Shown here piece after piece: positions 1 through 7,456 of a DNA stretch of 27,340 nucleotides. The notes under the pieces were generated by a model. The model was not told the origin of the DNA, did no database searches, and worked only from the letters and a program-made list of their open reading frames with translations. The DNA comes from DATLWN01 sp964492895 (GTDB taxonomy: Bacteria; Pseudomonadota; Zetaproteobacteria; Mariprofundales; Mariprofundaceae), in assembly GCA_964492895.1 (NCBI GenBank), contig CAZBLR010000023.1:1-27340 (forward strand), given 5' to 3'. Positions within the stretch are counted from its first letter, which is position 1. Each line of letters begins with the position of its first letter. Both the position numbers and the translations under genes were made by a program.

Positions 1-116
1 TCGGTCGCAAGTCGCTGAACGAGATCAAGGAAGTGCTGGAGAAGATGGGCCTGCACCTGGGCATGAAGCTGGAGAACTGGCCGCCGCAGGACATGTCCGA
101 GCTGGCGGATTCCTGA
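1..116 (+). CDS. rpoA: DNA-directed RNA polymerase subunit alpha, C-terminal end (partial)
   Basis: The window opens inside this gene; the reading frame starts at base 3 and ends at TGA 114-116, leaving 37 codons. The visible residues include GRKSLNEIKEVL followed by LGMKL, which is the last helix-hairpin-helix part of the alpha C-terminal domain that contacts UP elements, CRP-type activators and region 4 of sigma. The tail after it (ENWPPQDMSELADS) is a typical short acidic end. rplQ follows 23 bases downstream on the same strand, the standard order at the end of the alpha ribosomal-protein operon. Only the 3' end can be judged here. Confidence 0.95.
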   Translation, partial: GRKSLNEIKEVLEKMGLHLGMKLENWPPQDMSELADS

Positions 117-139
117 GAATTCTGACGAGGTAACGCACG

Positions 140-508
140 ATGAGACATCGTAACCATTCCGGCCGTCTGGGCCTTGATTTCGGGCACCGCCGGGCCCTGC
201 TGGCGAACCTGGCCACGGCGCTGCTGACGCATGGCCGCATCGAGACGACGCAGGCCAAGGCCCGCGCCGTCCGTCCCTATGTCGAGAAGCTGATCACGCT
301 GGGCAAGCGCGGCGACCTGCATGCCCGCCGTCAGGCCCTGGGCGCGCTGCGCCAGCGCCAGATCGTCGACCGCCTGTTCAACGACGTGGCCCCGACCTTC
401 GCGGATCGTGCCGGCGGCTACACCCGCATGATCAAGACCGGCTTCCGTGCCGGCGATGCGGCGCCGATGGCGGTCGTGGAGCTGGTGGGCGGAGCCGACG
501 CCGAGTAA
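140..508 (+). CDS. rplQ: 50S ribosomal protein L17
   Basis: This 122-residue protein begins MRHRNHSGRLGLDFGHRRAL (slightly variant of the usual MRHRxxGRKLGR start) and contains the L17 hallmarks LLTHGRIETTQAKAKA-like sequence (around residues 30-45) and GGYTRMIKTGFRAGDAAPMA near residues 92-111. L17 is a structural protein of the large ribosomal subunit near the exit tunnel. Length is close to the usual 120-130 residues. The ATG at 140 has a GAGGT ribosome binding site at 127-131. It is co-oriented with rpoA and is the last gene of the operon, since a strong hairpin terminator lies 24 bases after the stop codon. Confidence 0.97.
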   Translation: MRHRNHSGRLGLDFGHRRALLANLATALLTHGRIETTQAKARAVRPYVEKLITLGKRGDLHARRQALGALRQRQIVDRLFNDVAPTFADRAGGYTRMIKTGFRAGDAAPMAVVELVGGADAE

Positions 509-532
509 GCGTCCCCATCCGATGCATCGAAA

Positions 533-559
533 ACGGGCCCTTCGCGGCCCGTTTTTTTT
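533..559. terminator. Bidirectional intrinsic terminator between rplQ and acyP
   Basis: A 7-bp stem, ACGGGCC (533-539) with GGCCCGT (546-552), closes a six-base loop and is followed by eight T residues (552-559) on the plus strand, ending the rpoA-rplQ operon. On the minus strand the same stem is followed by TTTTC, so it can also stop the convergent nadB-acyP transcript. The TAA stop codon of acyP (558-560) lies inside the plus-strand T tract. Confidence 0.9.
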
Positions 560-839
560 ATTCCATGATCGTAAAGTCCTCAAGCGGTTCCGGCGGGTCG
601 ATGTCCAGGCGCTCGACCGCCGTGACCCGGGCCAGTGGCGGGCCCTGGCGCAACGCCTCCAGCATCTCAGCCAGCTGCCTGGGCGTGGCGGCCAGGCAGG
701 CCTCGACGCGCCCGTCCGGCATGTTGCGCACCCAGCCCTGGATGCGCAGGCGCCTGGCCTCGCGCAAGGTCCACATGCGGAAGCCGACCTGCTGCACCCG
801 GCCGGAGATGCGCACCAGGCAGCAGACTGGGTCGTTCAA
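558..839 (-). CDS. acyP: Acylphosphatase
   Basis: Acylphosphatase hydrolyses acyl phosphates such as acetyl phosphate or carbamoyl phosphate in the cytoplasm. The 93-residue product has the family signature GRVQQVGFR (residues 13-21), whose arginine binds the phosphate, and GWVRNMPDGRVE (35-46), whose asparagine orients the attacking water. The length matches the usual 90-100 residues. I chose the TTG at 839, which overlaps the nadB stop as ATTGA, because it gives the right N-terminal length before the first strand; a GTG at residue 9 would cut into that strand. Overlap with nadB implies translational coupling. The gene ends in the shared terminator with rplQ. The second glutamine in the signature replaces the more common glycine. 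Confidence 0.93.
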   Translation of the reverse strand: MNDPVCCLVRISGRVQQVGFRMWTLREARRLRIQGWVRNMPDGRVEACLAATPRQLAEMLEALRQGPPLARVTAVERLDIDPPEPLEDFTIME

Positions 840-2446
840 TGGTTGCCGGTCCCCGGCGCCAGGATGGTGTCGATGGCCACCGGCAGGGTCTCGGGGTAGT
901 CCGTGGAATAATGCAGGCCGCGCGATTCGCGGCGCTGCTGGGCACAGCGCACGATCAGCTCGGCCACGATCGACAGGTTGCGCAGCTCCAGCAACTCCTG
1001 GCTGACCGGGTGCTGCCAGTAATAGGCCATGATCTCTTCCTGGATCAGGTGCAGGCGCCGCCGGGCCCGGCGCAGGCGTTCGTTGGAACGCACGATGCCG
1101 ACGTAGTTGGACATCGTGGCGCGGATTTCGTCCCAGTTGTGCTTGATCGGTACGCGTTCGAATTCCGGGCGGATGCCGCTGGTGTCCCACAGCGGTACCC
1201 GGTCGCGGGCCGGCAGGCTGCCGCTTTCGAGGATGTGCGCGGCGCATTGCTCGGCCATGGCCAGGCATTCCAGCAGGGAGTTGCTGGCCAGGCGGTTGGC
1301 GCCGTGCAGGCCGGTGCACGCCGATTCCCCGATCACGTACAGGTGGCCGATGCCGGTGGTGCCGTCCAGACCCGTGCGGATGCCGCCGCACATGTAGTGG
1401 GCGGCCGGCACCACCGGGATCAGGTCGCGGCCCATGTCGATGCCTGCCGCCAGCAGCCGCTGGTTGGTGTTGACGAACTGGTGGCGGATCTTGTCCTCGC
1501 CGATGCCGCGGGCATCCAGGTACATGCAGTCCGATCCCGACTTCTTCATCTCATGGTCGATGGCACGGGCCACGACGTCGCGCGGGGCCAGTTCGCCCGC
1601 CTCGTGGTAATCGAAGCAGAAGCGGCGGCCCTTCTTGTCCACGAGCAGGGCGCCCTCGCCGCGCAGGGCCTCGGTCAGCATCATCGTCGACCCCTGCGGG
1701 TTGTACAGGCAGGTCGGATGGAACTGCATGAACTCCATGTTCATGACCTCGCAGCCGGCCCGCCAGGCCATGGCGATGCCGTCGCCGGTGGCCGCATGGG
1801 GATTGGTGGTGACCTTGTACACCTTGCCGACGCCGCCGGTGGCCAGGATGGTGTGCGAGGCGGTGAAGGTCCGGACCTGGCCGTCCGGGGCCAGGATGTA
1901 GGCGCCGATGCAGGTGTTGGCTTGCGGGCTGCCGCCGAGCCGGGCCGAGGTGATCAGGTCGACCGCCACATGGTTCTGCAGATGCCGCACGTTCGGATGG
2001 GCATCGACGTGCCGCAGCAGGGCCTCGCCGATGGCCTTGCCCGTGGCGTCCTGGACATGGGCGATGCGCCGGTGGCTGTGGGCCCCTTCGCGGGTCAGGT
2101 CGAGGGCGGCGGCGTTGGTGTCCACCCTGGTATCGAACGGGGTGCCGAAGGCCACCAGTTCATCGATGATGGCGCGCCCCATGGCAGCCACCTCGCGCAC
2201 CACATCCTCGTGGCACAGCCCGGCACCGGCGGCAAGGGTGTCGGCCACGTGGGACTCGACGGAATCCTCCTTGTCGACGACGGCGGCGATGCCGCCCTGC
2301 GAGTAATAGGTGTTCGAATCGCTGAGCCCGCCCTTGTTGATCAGCGCGACCTTGCCGTGCGGGGCGAGCTTCACCGCGGTCAGCAGCCCGGCGGCACCGC
2401 TGCCGATGATCAGAAAGTCGCAATGCTCGTGCAGTGTGTTCGCCAA
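836..2446 (-). CDS. nadB: L-aspartate oxidase
   Basis: NadB oxidises L-aspartate to iminoaspartate with FAD, the first step of de novo NAD synthesis; NadA uses the product. With the TTG start at 2446 the protein has 536 residues, against about 540 in E. coli, and begins MANTLHEHCDFLIIGSGAAG, where GSGAAG (15-20) is the FAD Rossmann loop. Further marks are the succinate-dehydrogenase/fumarate-reductase family segments REGAHSHRRIAHVQDATG and EFMQFHPTCLY, RGEGALLVDKKG, and LHYSTDYP near the C terminus. A GGGGA ribosome binding site lies 7 bases before this TTG. A longer frame up to 2584 exists but its first 46 residues do not resemble the family and would overlap rseC. No nadA or nadC is in the window. 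The gene is divergent from rseC and overlaps acyP. Confidence 0.95.
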   Translation of the reverse strand: MANTLHEHCDFLIIGSGAAGLLTAVKLAPHGKVALINKGGLSDSNTYYSQGGIAAVVDKEDSVESHVADTLAAGAGLCHEDVVREVAAMGRAIIDELVAFGTPFDTRVDTNAAALDLTREGAHSHRRIAHVQDATGKAIGEALLRHVDAHPNVRHLQNHVAVDLITSARLGGSPQANTCIGAYILAPDGQVRTFTASHTILATGGVGKVYKVTTNPHAATGDGIAMAWRAGCEVMNMEFMQFHPTCLYNPQGSTMMLTEALRGEGALLVDKKGRRFCFDYHEAGELAPRDVVARAIDHEMKKSGSDCMYLDARGIGEDKIRHQFVNTNQRLLAAGIDMGRDLIPVVPAAHYMCGGIRTGLDGTTGIGHLYVIGESACTGLHGANRLASNSLLECLAMAEQCAAHILESGSLPARDRVPLWDTSGIRPEFERVPIKHNWDEIRATMSNYVGIVRSNERLRRARRRLHLIQEEIMAYYWQHPVSQELLELRNLSIVAELIVRCAQQRRESRGLHYSTDYPETLPVAIDTILAPGTGNH

Positions 2447-2498
2447 TGCTGGTTCCCCGTCGCGTGATAGCAACAGGCTAGCATTTTGTGGTATGTTC

Positions 2499-2515
2499 GG
2501 TAACGATATCGTACC
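2499..2515. promoter_or_regulatory. Near-perfect palindrome in the nadB-rseC divergent intergenic region
   Basis: GGTAACGATATCGTACC is a two-fold symmetric sequence apart from one extra A in the left arm (GGTA-CGAT/ATCG-TACC). It lies 53 bases upstream of the nadB start and 45 bases before the rseC start, the right place for an operator acting on one or both genes. No cognate regulator can be named from the sequence, and I do not see convincing -35/-10 pairs around it. Confidence 0.35.
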
Positions 2516-2560
2516 GGCGATGGTCGGGTGACCGGGCCGGACAAGGGGTGAAGCGTCAAG

Positions 2561-3022
2561 ATGCAGCAGACCGTGGTGGTGCAATCCGTCGAAGGCGATG
2601 AGGCATGGGTGCTCGGCGTGCGGGAATCCTCCTGCAGCTCGTGTGCCGGCAAGGCCTCATGCGCCACGCTCGGCTCGTGGAACACGAAGCCGGTCAGGAT
2701 GCGCGTGCGCAATACGCTCGGGGCCACGGTGGGGGACGAGGTCGTGGTGGAGGTGCCGGACCGATTCGTGCTGCAGGCCACGTGGCGGCTGTACGGACGG
2801 CCGATGGTCGCCTTCCTGCTCGTCGGCCTGCTGTGCCGCCAGCTGGGACTGGCCGCGGGCATCCATGCCGTGGATGCCGTGGCGGCCTGCGGCGGCATCG
2901 CCGCGGTGGCCGCCTATTACCTGCTCGGGCGCCGGCGCTGGCTTAGCCCCAGCGGTGCCGATGTGCAGGCATGGGAGCCCTCGATCGTGAGCATCCAGGG
3001 CCACCGGCGGGGCATGGCTTAG
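2561..3022 (+). CDS. rseC: RseC/MucC family inner-membrane protein (SoxR-reducing system / envelope-stress accessory)
   Basis: The 153-residue protein has the architecture of the RseC/MucC family: an N-terminal cytoplasmic part with clustered cysteines (C25, C28, C34, pattern CSSCAGKASC), then two predicted membrane helices at about 81-101 and 105-123, and a short charged tail. Family members are linked to reduction of SoxR and to modulation of the sigma-E/AlgU regulon. ATG at 2561 is chosen because MQQTVVVQSVEGDEAWV matches the usual family start; a G-rich stretch lies about 12 bases upstream. It is divergent from nadB and followed by mucD 91 bases later. Usually rpoE/algU, rseA/mucA and rseB/mucB precede it; here they are absent. 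Confidence 0.85.
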   Translation: MQQTVVVQSVEGDEAWVLGVRESSCSSCAGKASCATLGSWNTKPVRMRVRNTLGATVGDEVVVEVPDRFVLQATWRLYGRPMVAFLLVGLLCRQLGLAAGIHAVDAVAACGGIAAVAAYYLLGRRRWLSPSGADVQAWEPSIVSIQGHRRGMA

Positions 3023-3113
3023 TCCCATAGGGTGTAATATTTCATCTTTTGTTCATGCGCTGTGCTGAACATACTGCTCCCACACCGAACACAGACCAGA
3101 AGGAGACGCGGGT

Positions 3114-4511
3114 TTGAACCATCTAAAAGCCATTTTTGCCATTGCACTTTTCCTGTTTACGTCCCAGACCGCATCCGCACTTCCCGACAGTTTCGCCGAC
3201 CTGGCAGCCCAGGAATCCCCCTCTGTCGTCAACATCAGCACCACCGAGATGGTGCGCGCGCCGCAGATGGTGCCGATGCCCTTCGGCGAAGGTTCCCCGT
3301 TCAACGATTTCTTCCATCAGTTCTTCAACAACCCGCAGCCCCAGGAGGAGCACTCGCTCGGCTCGGGGTTCATCATCTCCGATGACGGCTACATCCTGAC
3401 CAACAACCATGTGGTCAAGAGTGCGGACACGATCATGGTCAAGCTGACCGACGGCAAGAATTACAAGGCCAAGGTGGTGGGCAAGGATTCCAAGCTCGAC
3501 CTGGCGCTGCTGAAGATCAACGCCAAGGGGCTGCGCCCGGTCAAGCTCGGCGATTCCGACAAGATCCGCGTCGGGGACTGGGTCGTCGCCATCGGCAATC
3601 CGTTCGGCCTCGGACAGACCGTCACGGCCGGTATCGTATCGGCCAAGGAGCGGGTTATCGGTGCCGGCCCCTACGATGATTTCATCCAGACCGATGCCGC
3701 CATCAATCCCGGCAACTCCGGCGGCCCGCTGTTCAACGTCAAGGGCGAGGTCATCGGCATCAACGCCGCGATCTACACCCGTTCCGGCGGCAACAACGGC
3801 ATCGGCTTCGCCATTCCGATCAACCTGGCCAAGGACGTGCTCAACCAGCTCAGGACCACGGGCCACGTGCAGCGCGCCCGTCTCGGCGTCGAGATCACCG
3901 ATATCGATCAGGACGCCATGAAGGCGCTCGGGCTGCAGAGCCAGTCGGGCGCCCTGGTGCAGCAGGTCGAGGCCGGTTCGGCGGCCGAGAAGGCCGGCAT
4001 CCGTCCCAGCGACGTCATCGTCATGTTCGATGGTCACCCGATCCGCAAGGCCCATGACCTGCCCTTCCTCGTGGCCAGCCGCAAGCCGGGCGAGAAGGTC
4101 TCGGTCGGCATCGTGCGCGACGGCAAGCCCCTGACGCTGGAGGTGCGGGTCGAGGCGATGCCGGAGGAGAGCTCCGAGCATGCCAATGCCCAGGGCGAGG
4201 GCACCGACAAGGTGCAGCTGGGCGTGGCCCTGCAGGACCTGAGCCCGCAGCTGCGCGATACGCTGCGTACGCACGTCAAGCACGGTGTCGTGGTCAGGCA
4301 GGTGATCCCGGGCATGCCCGCCAATCGTGCCGGCATCCAGCGCGGGGACGTGATCTACCGCGTCAACGGCAAGGATGTCGACAACCTCGATGCCTTCCTG
4401 AAGATGGCCAAGCATTTTCATCCCGGCGAGGCGCTGAGGATCATGATCGATCGCAGCGGCGACCAGGTATTCGCCCTGGTGATGCTGCCCGAGGAACAGA
4501 AAGACAAGTAA
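3114..4511 (+). CDS. mucD: Periplasmic Do-family serine protease (DegP/MucD)
   Basis: MucD/DegP degrades or refolds misfolded envelope proteins in the periplasm. The 465-residue product has a signal peptide with a likely cut after ASA (residue 22), a trypsin-like domain with the triad H99 (TNNHVV), D129 (SKLDLALLKI) and S202 (GNSGGPL), and two PDZ domains at about 257-347 and 367-458. The total length matches the family. The start is TTG at 3114, supported by AGGAG at 3101-3105 with 8 bases spacing; no ATG lies upstream that would give a signal sequence. The 91-base gap after rseC may hold its own promoter. Its position after rseC matches the mucC-mucD order of the Pseudomonas algU cluster. 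The proline-rich MVPMPFGEG region before the protease core is typical of DegQ/MucD loop LA. Confidence 0.95.
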   Translation: MNHLKAIFAIALFLFTSQTASALPDSFADLAAQESPSVVNISTTEMVRAPQMVPMPFGEGSPFNDFFHQFFNNPQPQEEHSLGSGFIISDDGYILTNNHVVKSADTIMVKLTDGKNYKAKVVGKDSKLDLALLKINAKGLRPVKLGDSDKIRVGDWVVAIGNPFGLGQTVTAGIVSAKERVIGAGPYDDFIQTDAAINPGNSGGPLFNVKGEVIGINAAIYTRSGGNNGIGFAIPINLAKDVLNQLRTTGHVQRARLGVEITDIDQDAMKALGLQSQSGALVQQVEAGSAAEKAGIRPSDVIVMFDGHPIRKAHDLPFLVASRKPGEKVSVGIVRDGKPLTLEVRVEAMPEESSEHANAQGEGTDKVQLGVALQDLSPQLRDTLRTHVKHGVVVRQVIPGMPANRAGIQRGDVIYRVNGKDVDNLDAFLKMAKHFHPGEALRIMIDRSGDQVFALVMLPEEQKDK

Positions 4512-4515
4512 GGCG

Positions 4516-4788
4516 ATGATGCTCCCGCATGTGCAGATCATGAGTCGTGCCGATTGCTGTCTGTGCGACGAGGCGGCGCTGGTCGTGGCCGAGGCCGGCC
4601 AGCGTCGCCTGTGCACATGGGAGAAGGTGGACATCGATGCGGATGCGGTGCTGAGCCGACGCTATGGCCTGGATATCCCGGTCGTGCTGATCGATGGCGA
4701 GGCCTGTTTCCGGCACCATGTCGATGCGACGCAGTTGGAGCAGATGCTGGCTGTCAAGCGCCGGGAACGGGAGATGCAGGTATGCTGA
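4516..4788 (+). CDS. Glutaredoxin-like family protein (DUF836 type)
   Basis: The 90-residue protein resembles the small glutaredoxin-like (DUF836) proteins: a beta strand (VQIMSRADC), a redox motif C-x2-C region written CCLCDEA (residues 14-20), a helix, and the conserved thioredoxin-fold segment YGLDIPVVLIDGEACF with its cis-proline (IPVV). It probably takes part in thiol-disulfide exchange in the cytoplasm; the exact partner is unknown. ATG codons at 4516 and 4519 are both possible; AAGG at 4510-4513 spaces better to 4519. It starts 4 bases after mucD and its stop overlaps the start of the next gene, so mucD, this gene and the thioredoxin-like gene are likely one unit. Confidence 0.8.
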   Translation: MMLPHVQIMSRADCCLCDEAALVVAEAGQRRLCTWEKVDIDADAVLSRRYGLDIPVVLIDGEACFRHHVDATQLEQMLAVKRREREMQVC

Positions 4789-5312
4789 AACGCTGGTTGA
4801 TCGTGCTCGCCATCCTCGGGGTGGCCGTCGGCGTGGCCTGGAAATCGCTGCCGACCATCAACCAGCCGCCCAAGACGAACACGCCCGAACTGCCGTTCAC
4901 GCTGAAGGACCTGAAGGGCGTGGCGCAGACGCTGCCCAAGGGCAAGGTGGTGCTGCTGAACTTCTGGGCCACATGGTGTCCGCCGTGCCGCGAGGAGATT
5001 CCGTCGCTGGTCATGCTGCAGCGCAAGTTCGCCGACAAGGGCCTGGCCGTCGTGGCCGTGTCGGTGGACAAGAATGCCGACGACGTGATCAGCTTCGCCC
5101 GCCAGTACGATCTGTCGTTCCAGATCCTGCACGACCCCGATGCCGCGGTGTCACAGGAATACGGTGTCTACAAGTATCCGGAGACGTTTCTGATTGATCG
5201 CAACGGCATCATCCGCCAGCATCTGATAGGCGCCGTCAACTGGATGAGCGCGCCGGTGATCCATGGAATCGAGGGGATGCTGAATGAACCAGGAGGCTCC
5301 AAGGCCAGCTGA
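4782..5312 (+). CDS. TlpA/ResA-like membrane-anchored thioredoxin-fold protein
   Basis: The 176-residue protein starts with a membrane anchor (about residues 4-20), followed by a periplasmic thioredoxin fold of the AhpC/TSA-TlpA class. The redox motif is WCPPC (C66 and C69) within LLNFWATWCPPCREEIPS, and YPETFLIDRNG (132-142) carries the cis-proline P133. Such proteins reduce or exchange disulfides in the periplasm, for example in cytochrome c maturation or envelope redox repair; the substrate cannot be told here. ATG 4782 overlaps the stop of the glutaredoxin-like gene. Its last 29 bases overlap the start of ligA in another frame, an unusually long overlap that suggests coupled translation. 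Confidence 0.88.
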   Translation: MLKRWLIVLAILGVAVGVAWKSLPTINQPPKTNTPELPFTLKDLKGVAQTLPKGKVVLLNFWATWCPPCREEIPSLVMLQRKFADKGLAVVAVSVDKNADDVISFARQYDLSFQILHDPDAAVSQEYGVYKYPETFLIDRNGIIRQHLIGAVNWMSAPVIHGIEGMLNEPGGSKAS

Positions 5313-7317
5313 TGCGGGGAAGCGTGCCGGGCTTGTGGCACGCATCGATGCCCTGCGCCAGGAACTCCGGGAACACAATTACCGTTATTACGTGCTCGAT
5401 GATCCGACCATATCGGATGCCGAGTACGACAGGCTTCTAAAGGAACTGCAGGGGCTGGAGGCCGAGCTCGGCGAGCCGGTCCCGGCCGATTCCCCGACGC
5501 AGGTCGTCGGGGCCCCGCCCAGCCAGACCTTTGCCTCGCGCGCGCATGTCGTGCCCCTGCTGTCGCTGGCCAACGCCTTCGACGAGGCGGAGGTCCGGGA
5601 TTTCGATCGCCGTGTGCGTGAGGGGCTCGGCATCAAGGCCGTCCGCTACATCATCGAGCCGAAGATCGACGGCCTGGCCGTGAACCTGCGTTACGAGCAC
5701 GGCCACCTGGTCATGGCGGCGACGCGCGGGGACGGCCGCAACGGCGAGGACATCACGGACAACATCCGCACCATCGGCGACATCCCCTGGAAGCTTGCGG
5801 GCCGTTCCATTCCGGAGTTGCTCGAGGTGCGCGGCGAGGTGTACATGTCCCGCCAGGGGTTTGCCGAGCTGAACCGGGCCCAGGAGCAGGCCGGGGCCCA
5901 GCCGTTCGCCAATCCGAGGAACGCCGCCGCCGGTTCGCTGCGCCAGCTCGATGCGCGCGTGACCGCCCGGCGCAAGCTGCGCTTCTTCGCCTACGGTGCC
6001 GGCGCCGGTGCCGAGGGCCTCGCCGCCAGCCAGTCCGCCCTGCTGTCGGCCCTGAAGCACATGCATTTCACCGTGCAGGACACGCGCCTGGTGGACGGGG
6101 TGGACGCGCTGCTGTCCGCCTTCGCGGCATGGCAGGCCAAACGGCCGGAGCTGGCCTACGAGATCGACGGTCTGGTGTACAAGGTCGACGATTTCGTGCT
6201 GCAGGAGCGACTGGGCAATATCGCGCGCTCACCGCGCTGGGCCGTGGCGCACAAGTTCCCGGCCCAGGAGGCCGAGACGCGCGTGGAGCGCGTCGTCTGG
6301 CAGGTGGGGCGCACCGGTGTGATCACGCCGGTGGCCGAGATGCAGCCGGTGGCGGTCGGCGGCGTCACGGTGTCGCGGGCCACACTGCACAACGTGCAGA
6401 TCCTGGGCGAGCTCGGCGTGTTCGCGGGCGCCAAGGTGGTGATCCGCCGCGCCGGCGACGTGATCCCCGAGGTCGTGCGCGTCATCAACAAGGGCGAGAA
6501 GGCACCGGCAACGGCGCCGACGCGATGTCCGGTATGTGACGCCCATGTCGTGACCCTGCCCGATGAGGTGGCCATCCGTTGCTCCGGAGGTCTGTCCTGC
6601 CCGGCACAGCTGAAGGAGCGCCTGCGCCATTACGCCTCGCGTACGGCGATGGATATCGAGGGCATGGGGGAGAAGCTCGTCGAACGTCTGGTCGATGAAG
6701 GGCTGGTCGATTCGGTGGCCGGCCTGTATGCCCTGGATTGGGAGGCGATCGGCGCCTGGGAGGGCATGGGGGAAAAGAAGATCGCCAACCTGAGGCAGGC
6801 ACTCGATCAGTCCAGGTCTCGGCCGCTGGCCCGATTCATCTTCGCGTTGGGCATCCGCCATGTCGGCGAGGCCACCGCCGATACCCTGGCGCGCTTCTTC
6901 GGCTCGCTGGATGCCTTGCGCGCAGCCGATGGCGAGGCGCTGCAACAGGTGCCCGATGTCGGGCCGGAGGTGACGGCGAGTATCCAGGCCTTCTTCTCGG
7001 AGGCCCATAATCTCGAAGTGCTGGCCAGCCTCGCGAAGGCCGGCGTCAGGCCGGTGGCGCCCGAAAGCAGGCCTATCTCCGGGCACCCGCTGGCCGGCAA
7101 GACGGTGGTGCTGACCGGCACGCTGCTGCGCCTGACCCGCCAGGAGGCACAGGCGAAGCTGCGTGCGCTCGGTGCCAAGGCGGCGGGATCGGTGTCGAAG
7201 AAGACCGATTATGTCGTGGCTGGAGAAAACGCCGGCTCCAAGCTCGACAAGGCCAAGGAACTGGGCATCCCGGTGGTCGACGAGGACCAGCTGATGGCAT
7301 GGTTCGACGAAGGTTAG
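5284..7317 (+). CDS. ligA: NAD-dependent DNA ligase
   Basis: LigA seals nicks using NAD+ as AMP donor, in replication and repair. The 677-residue protein (E. coli 671) shows all domains in order: NMN-binding domain Ia (HNYRYYVLDDPTISDAEYD, 31-49), adenylation domain with catalytic lysine K127 in EPKIDGLAV, OB fold, a four-cysteine zinc finger (C415, C418, C433, C439), helix-hairpin-helix repeats, and a C-terminal BRCT domain from about residue 596 to the end (GKTVVLTGTL). The ATG at 5284 has GAGGGG at 5271-5276 as ribosome binding site, which lies within the tlpA-like gene. No zipA or smc neighbours are seen, although ligA often sits beside them. It ends 22 bases before the promoter of tRNA-Gln. 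Confidence 0.98.
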   Translation: MNQEAPRPADAGKRAGLVARIDALRQELREHNYRYYVLDDPTISDAEYDRLLKELQGLEAELGEPVPADSPTQVVGAPPSQTFASRAHVVPLLSLANAFDEAEVRDFDRRVREGLGIKAVRYIIEPKIDGLAVNLRYEHGHLVMAATRGDGRNGEDITDNIRTIGDIPWKLAGRSIPELLEVRGEVYMSRQGFAELNRAQEQAGAQPFANPRNAAAGSLRQLDARVTARRKLRFFAYGAGAGAEGLAASQSALLSALKHMHFTVQDTRLVDGVDALLSAFAAWQAKRPELAYEIDGLVYKVDDFVLQERLGNIARSPRWAVAHKFPAQEAETRVERVVWQVGRTGVITPVAEMQPVAVGGVTVSRATLHNVQILGELGVFAGAKVVIRRAGDVIPEVVRVINKGEKAPATAPTRCPVCDAHVVTLPDEVAIRCSGGLSCPAQLKERLRHYASRTAMDIEGMGEKLVERLVDEGLVDSVAGLYALDWEAIGAWEGMGEKKIANLRQALDQSRSRPLARFIFALGIRHVGEATADTLARFFGSLDALRAADGEALQQVPDVGPEVTASIQAFFSEAHNLEVLASLAKAGVRPVAPESRPISGHPLAGKTVVLTGTLLRLTRQEAQAKLRALGAKAAGSVSKKTDYVVAGENAGSKLDKAKELGIPVVDEDQLMAWFDEG

Positions 7318-7339
7318 GGGGCTGATTTCCGTTGCAGGG

Positions 7340-7368
7340 TTGACGATGGATGGCCGTCCCCTTATGTT
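7340..7368 (+). promoter_or_regulatory. Sigma-70 type promoter of tRNA-Gln
   Basis: TTGACG (7340-7345) and TATGTT (7363-7368) are separated by exactly 17 bases and are followed by a GC-rich discriminator (GCGGCCC), the pattern of growth-rate-controlled stable RNA promoters. Transcription would begin near 7375, about 8 bases before the mature tRNA 5' end. Confidence 0.8.
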
Positions 7369-7382
7369 GCGGCCCTTCCGTT

Positions 7383-7456
7383 TGGGGGATCGTCTAATGG
7401 TAGGACAGCGGACTCTGACTCCGTCAATCTAGGTTCGAATCCTAGTCCCCCAGCCA
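7383..7456 (+). tRNA. tRNA-Gln (anticodon CUG)
   Basis: A complete 74-base tRNA cloverleaf with encoded CCA. The acceptor stem pairs TGGGGGA (7383-7389) with TCCCCCA (7446-7452), the discriminator is G, the anticodon loop CTCTGAC gives anticodon CTG, and the T arm is CTAGG-TTCGAAT-CCTAG. The U1-A72 first pair and the G73 discriminator are identity elements of bacterial tRNA-Gln. It reads CAG codons, the preferred glutamine codon of the neighbouring genes. Confidence 0.97.

Noticed and set aside
635..2467. Very long plus-strand open frame (610 codons) across nadB and acyP
   Set aside because: It is antisense to two well-recognised genes, has no family motifs, and is expected from high GC content and third-position bias.
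836..2584. Long nadB version starting at 2584
   Set aside because: Its first 46 residues are not NadB-like and it would overlap rseC; TTG 2446 has a good ribosome binding site and the right length.
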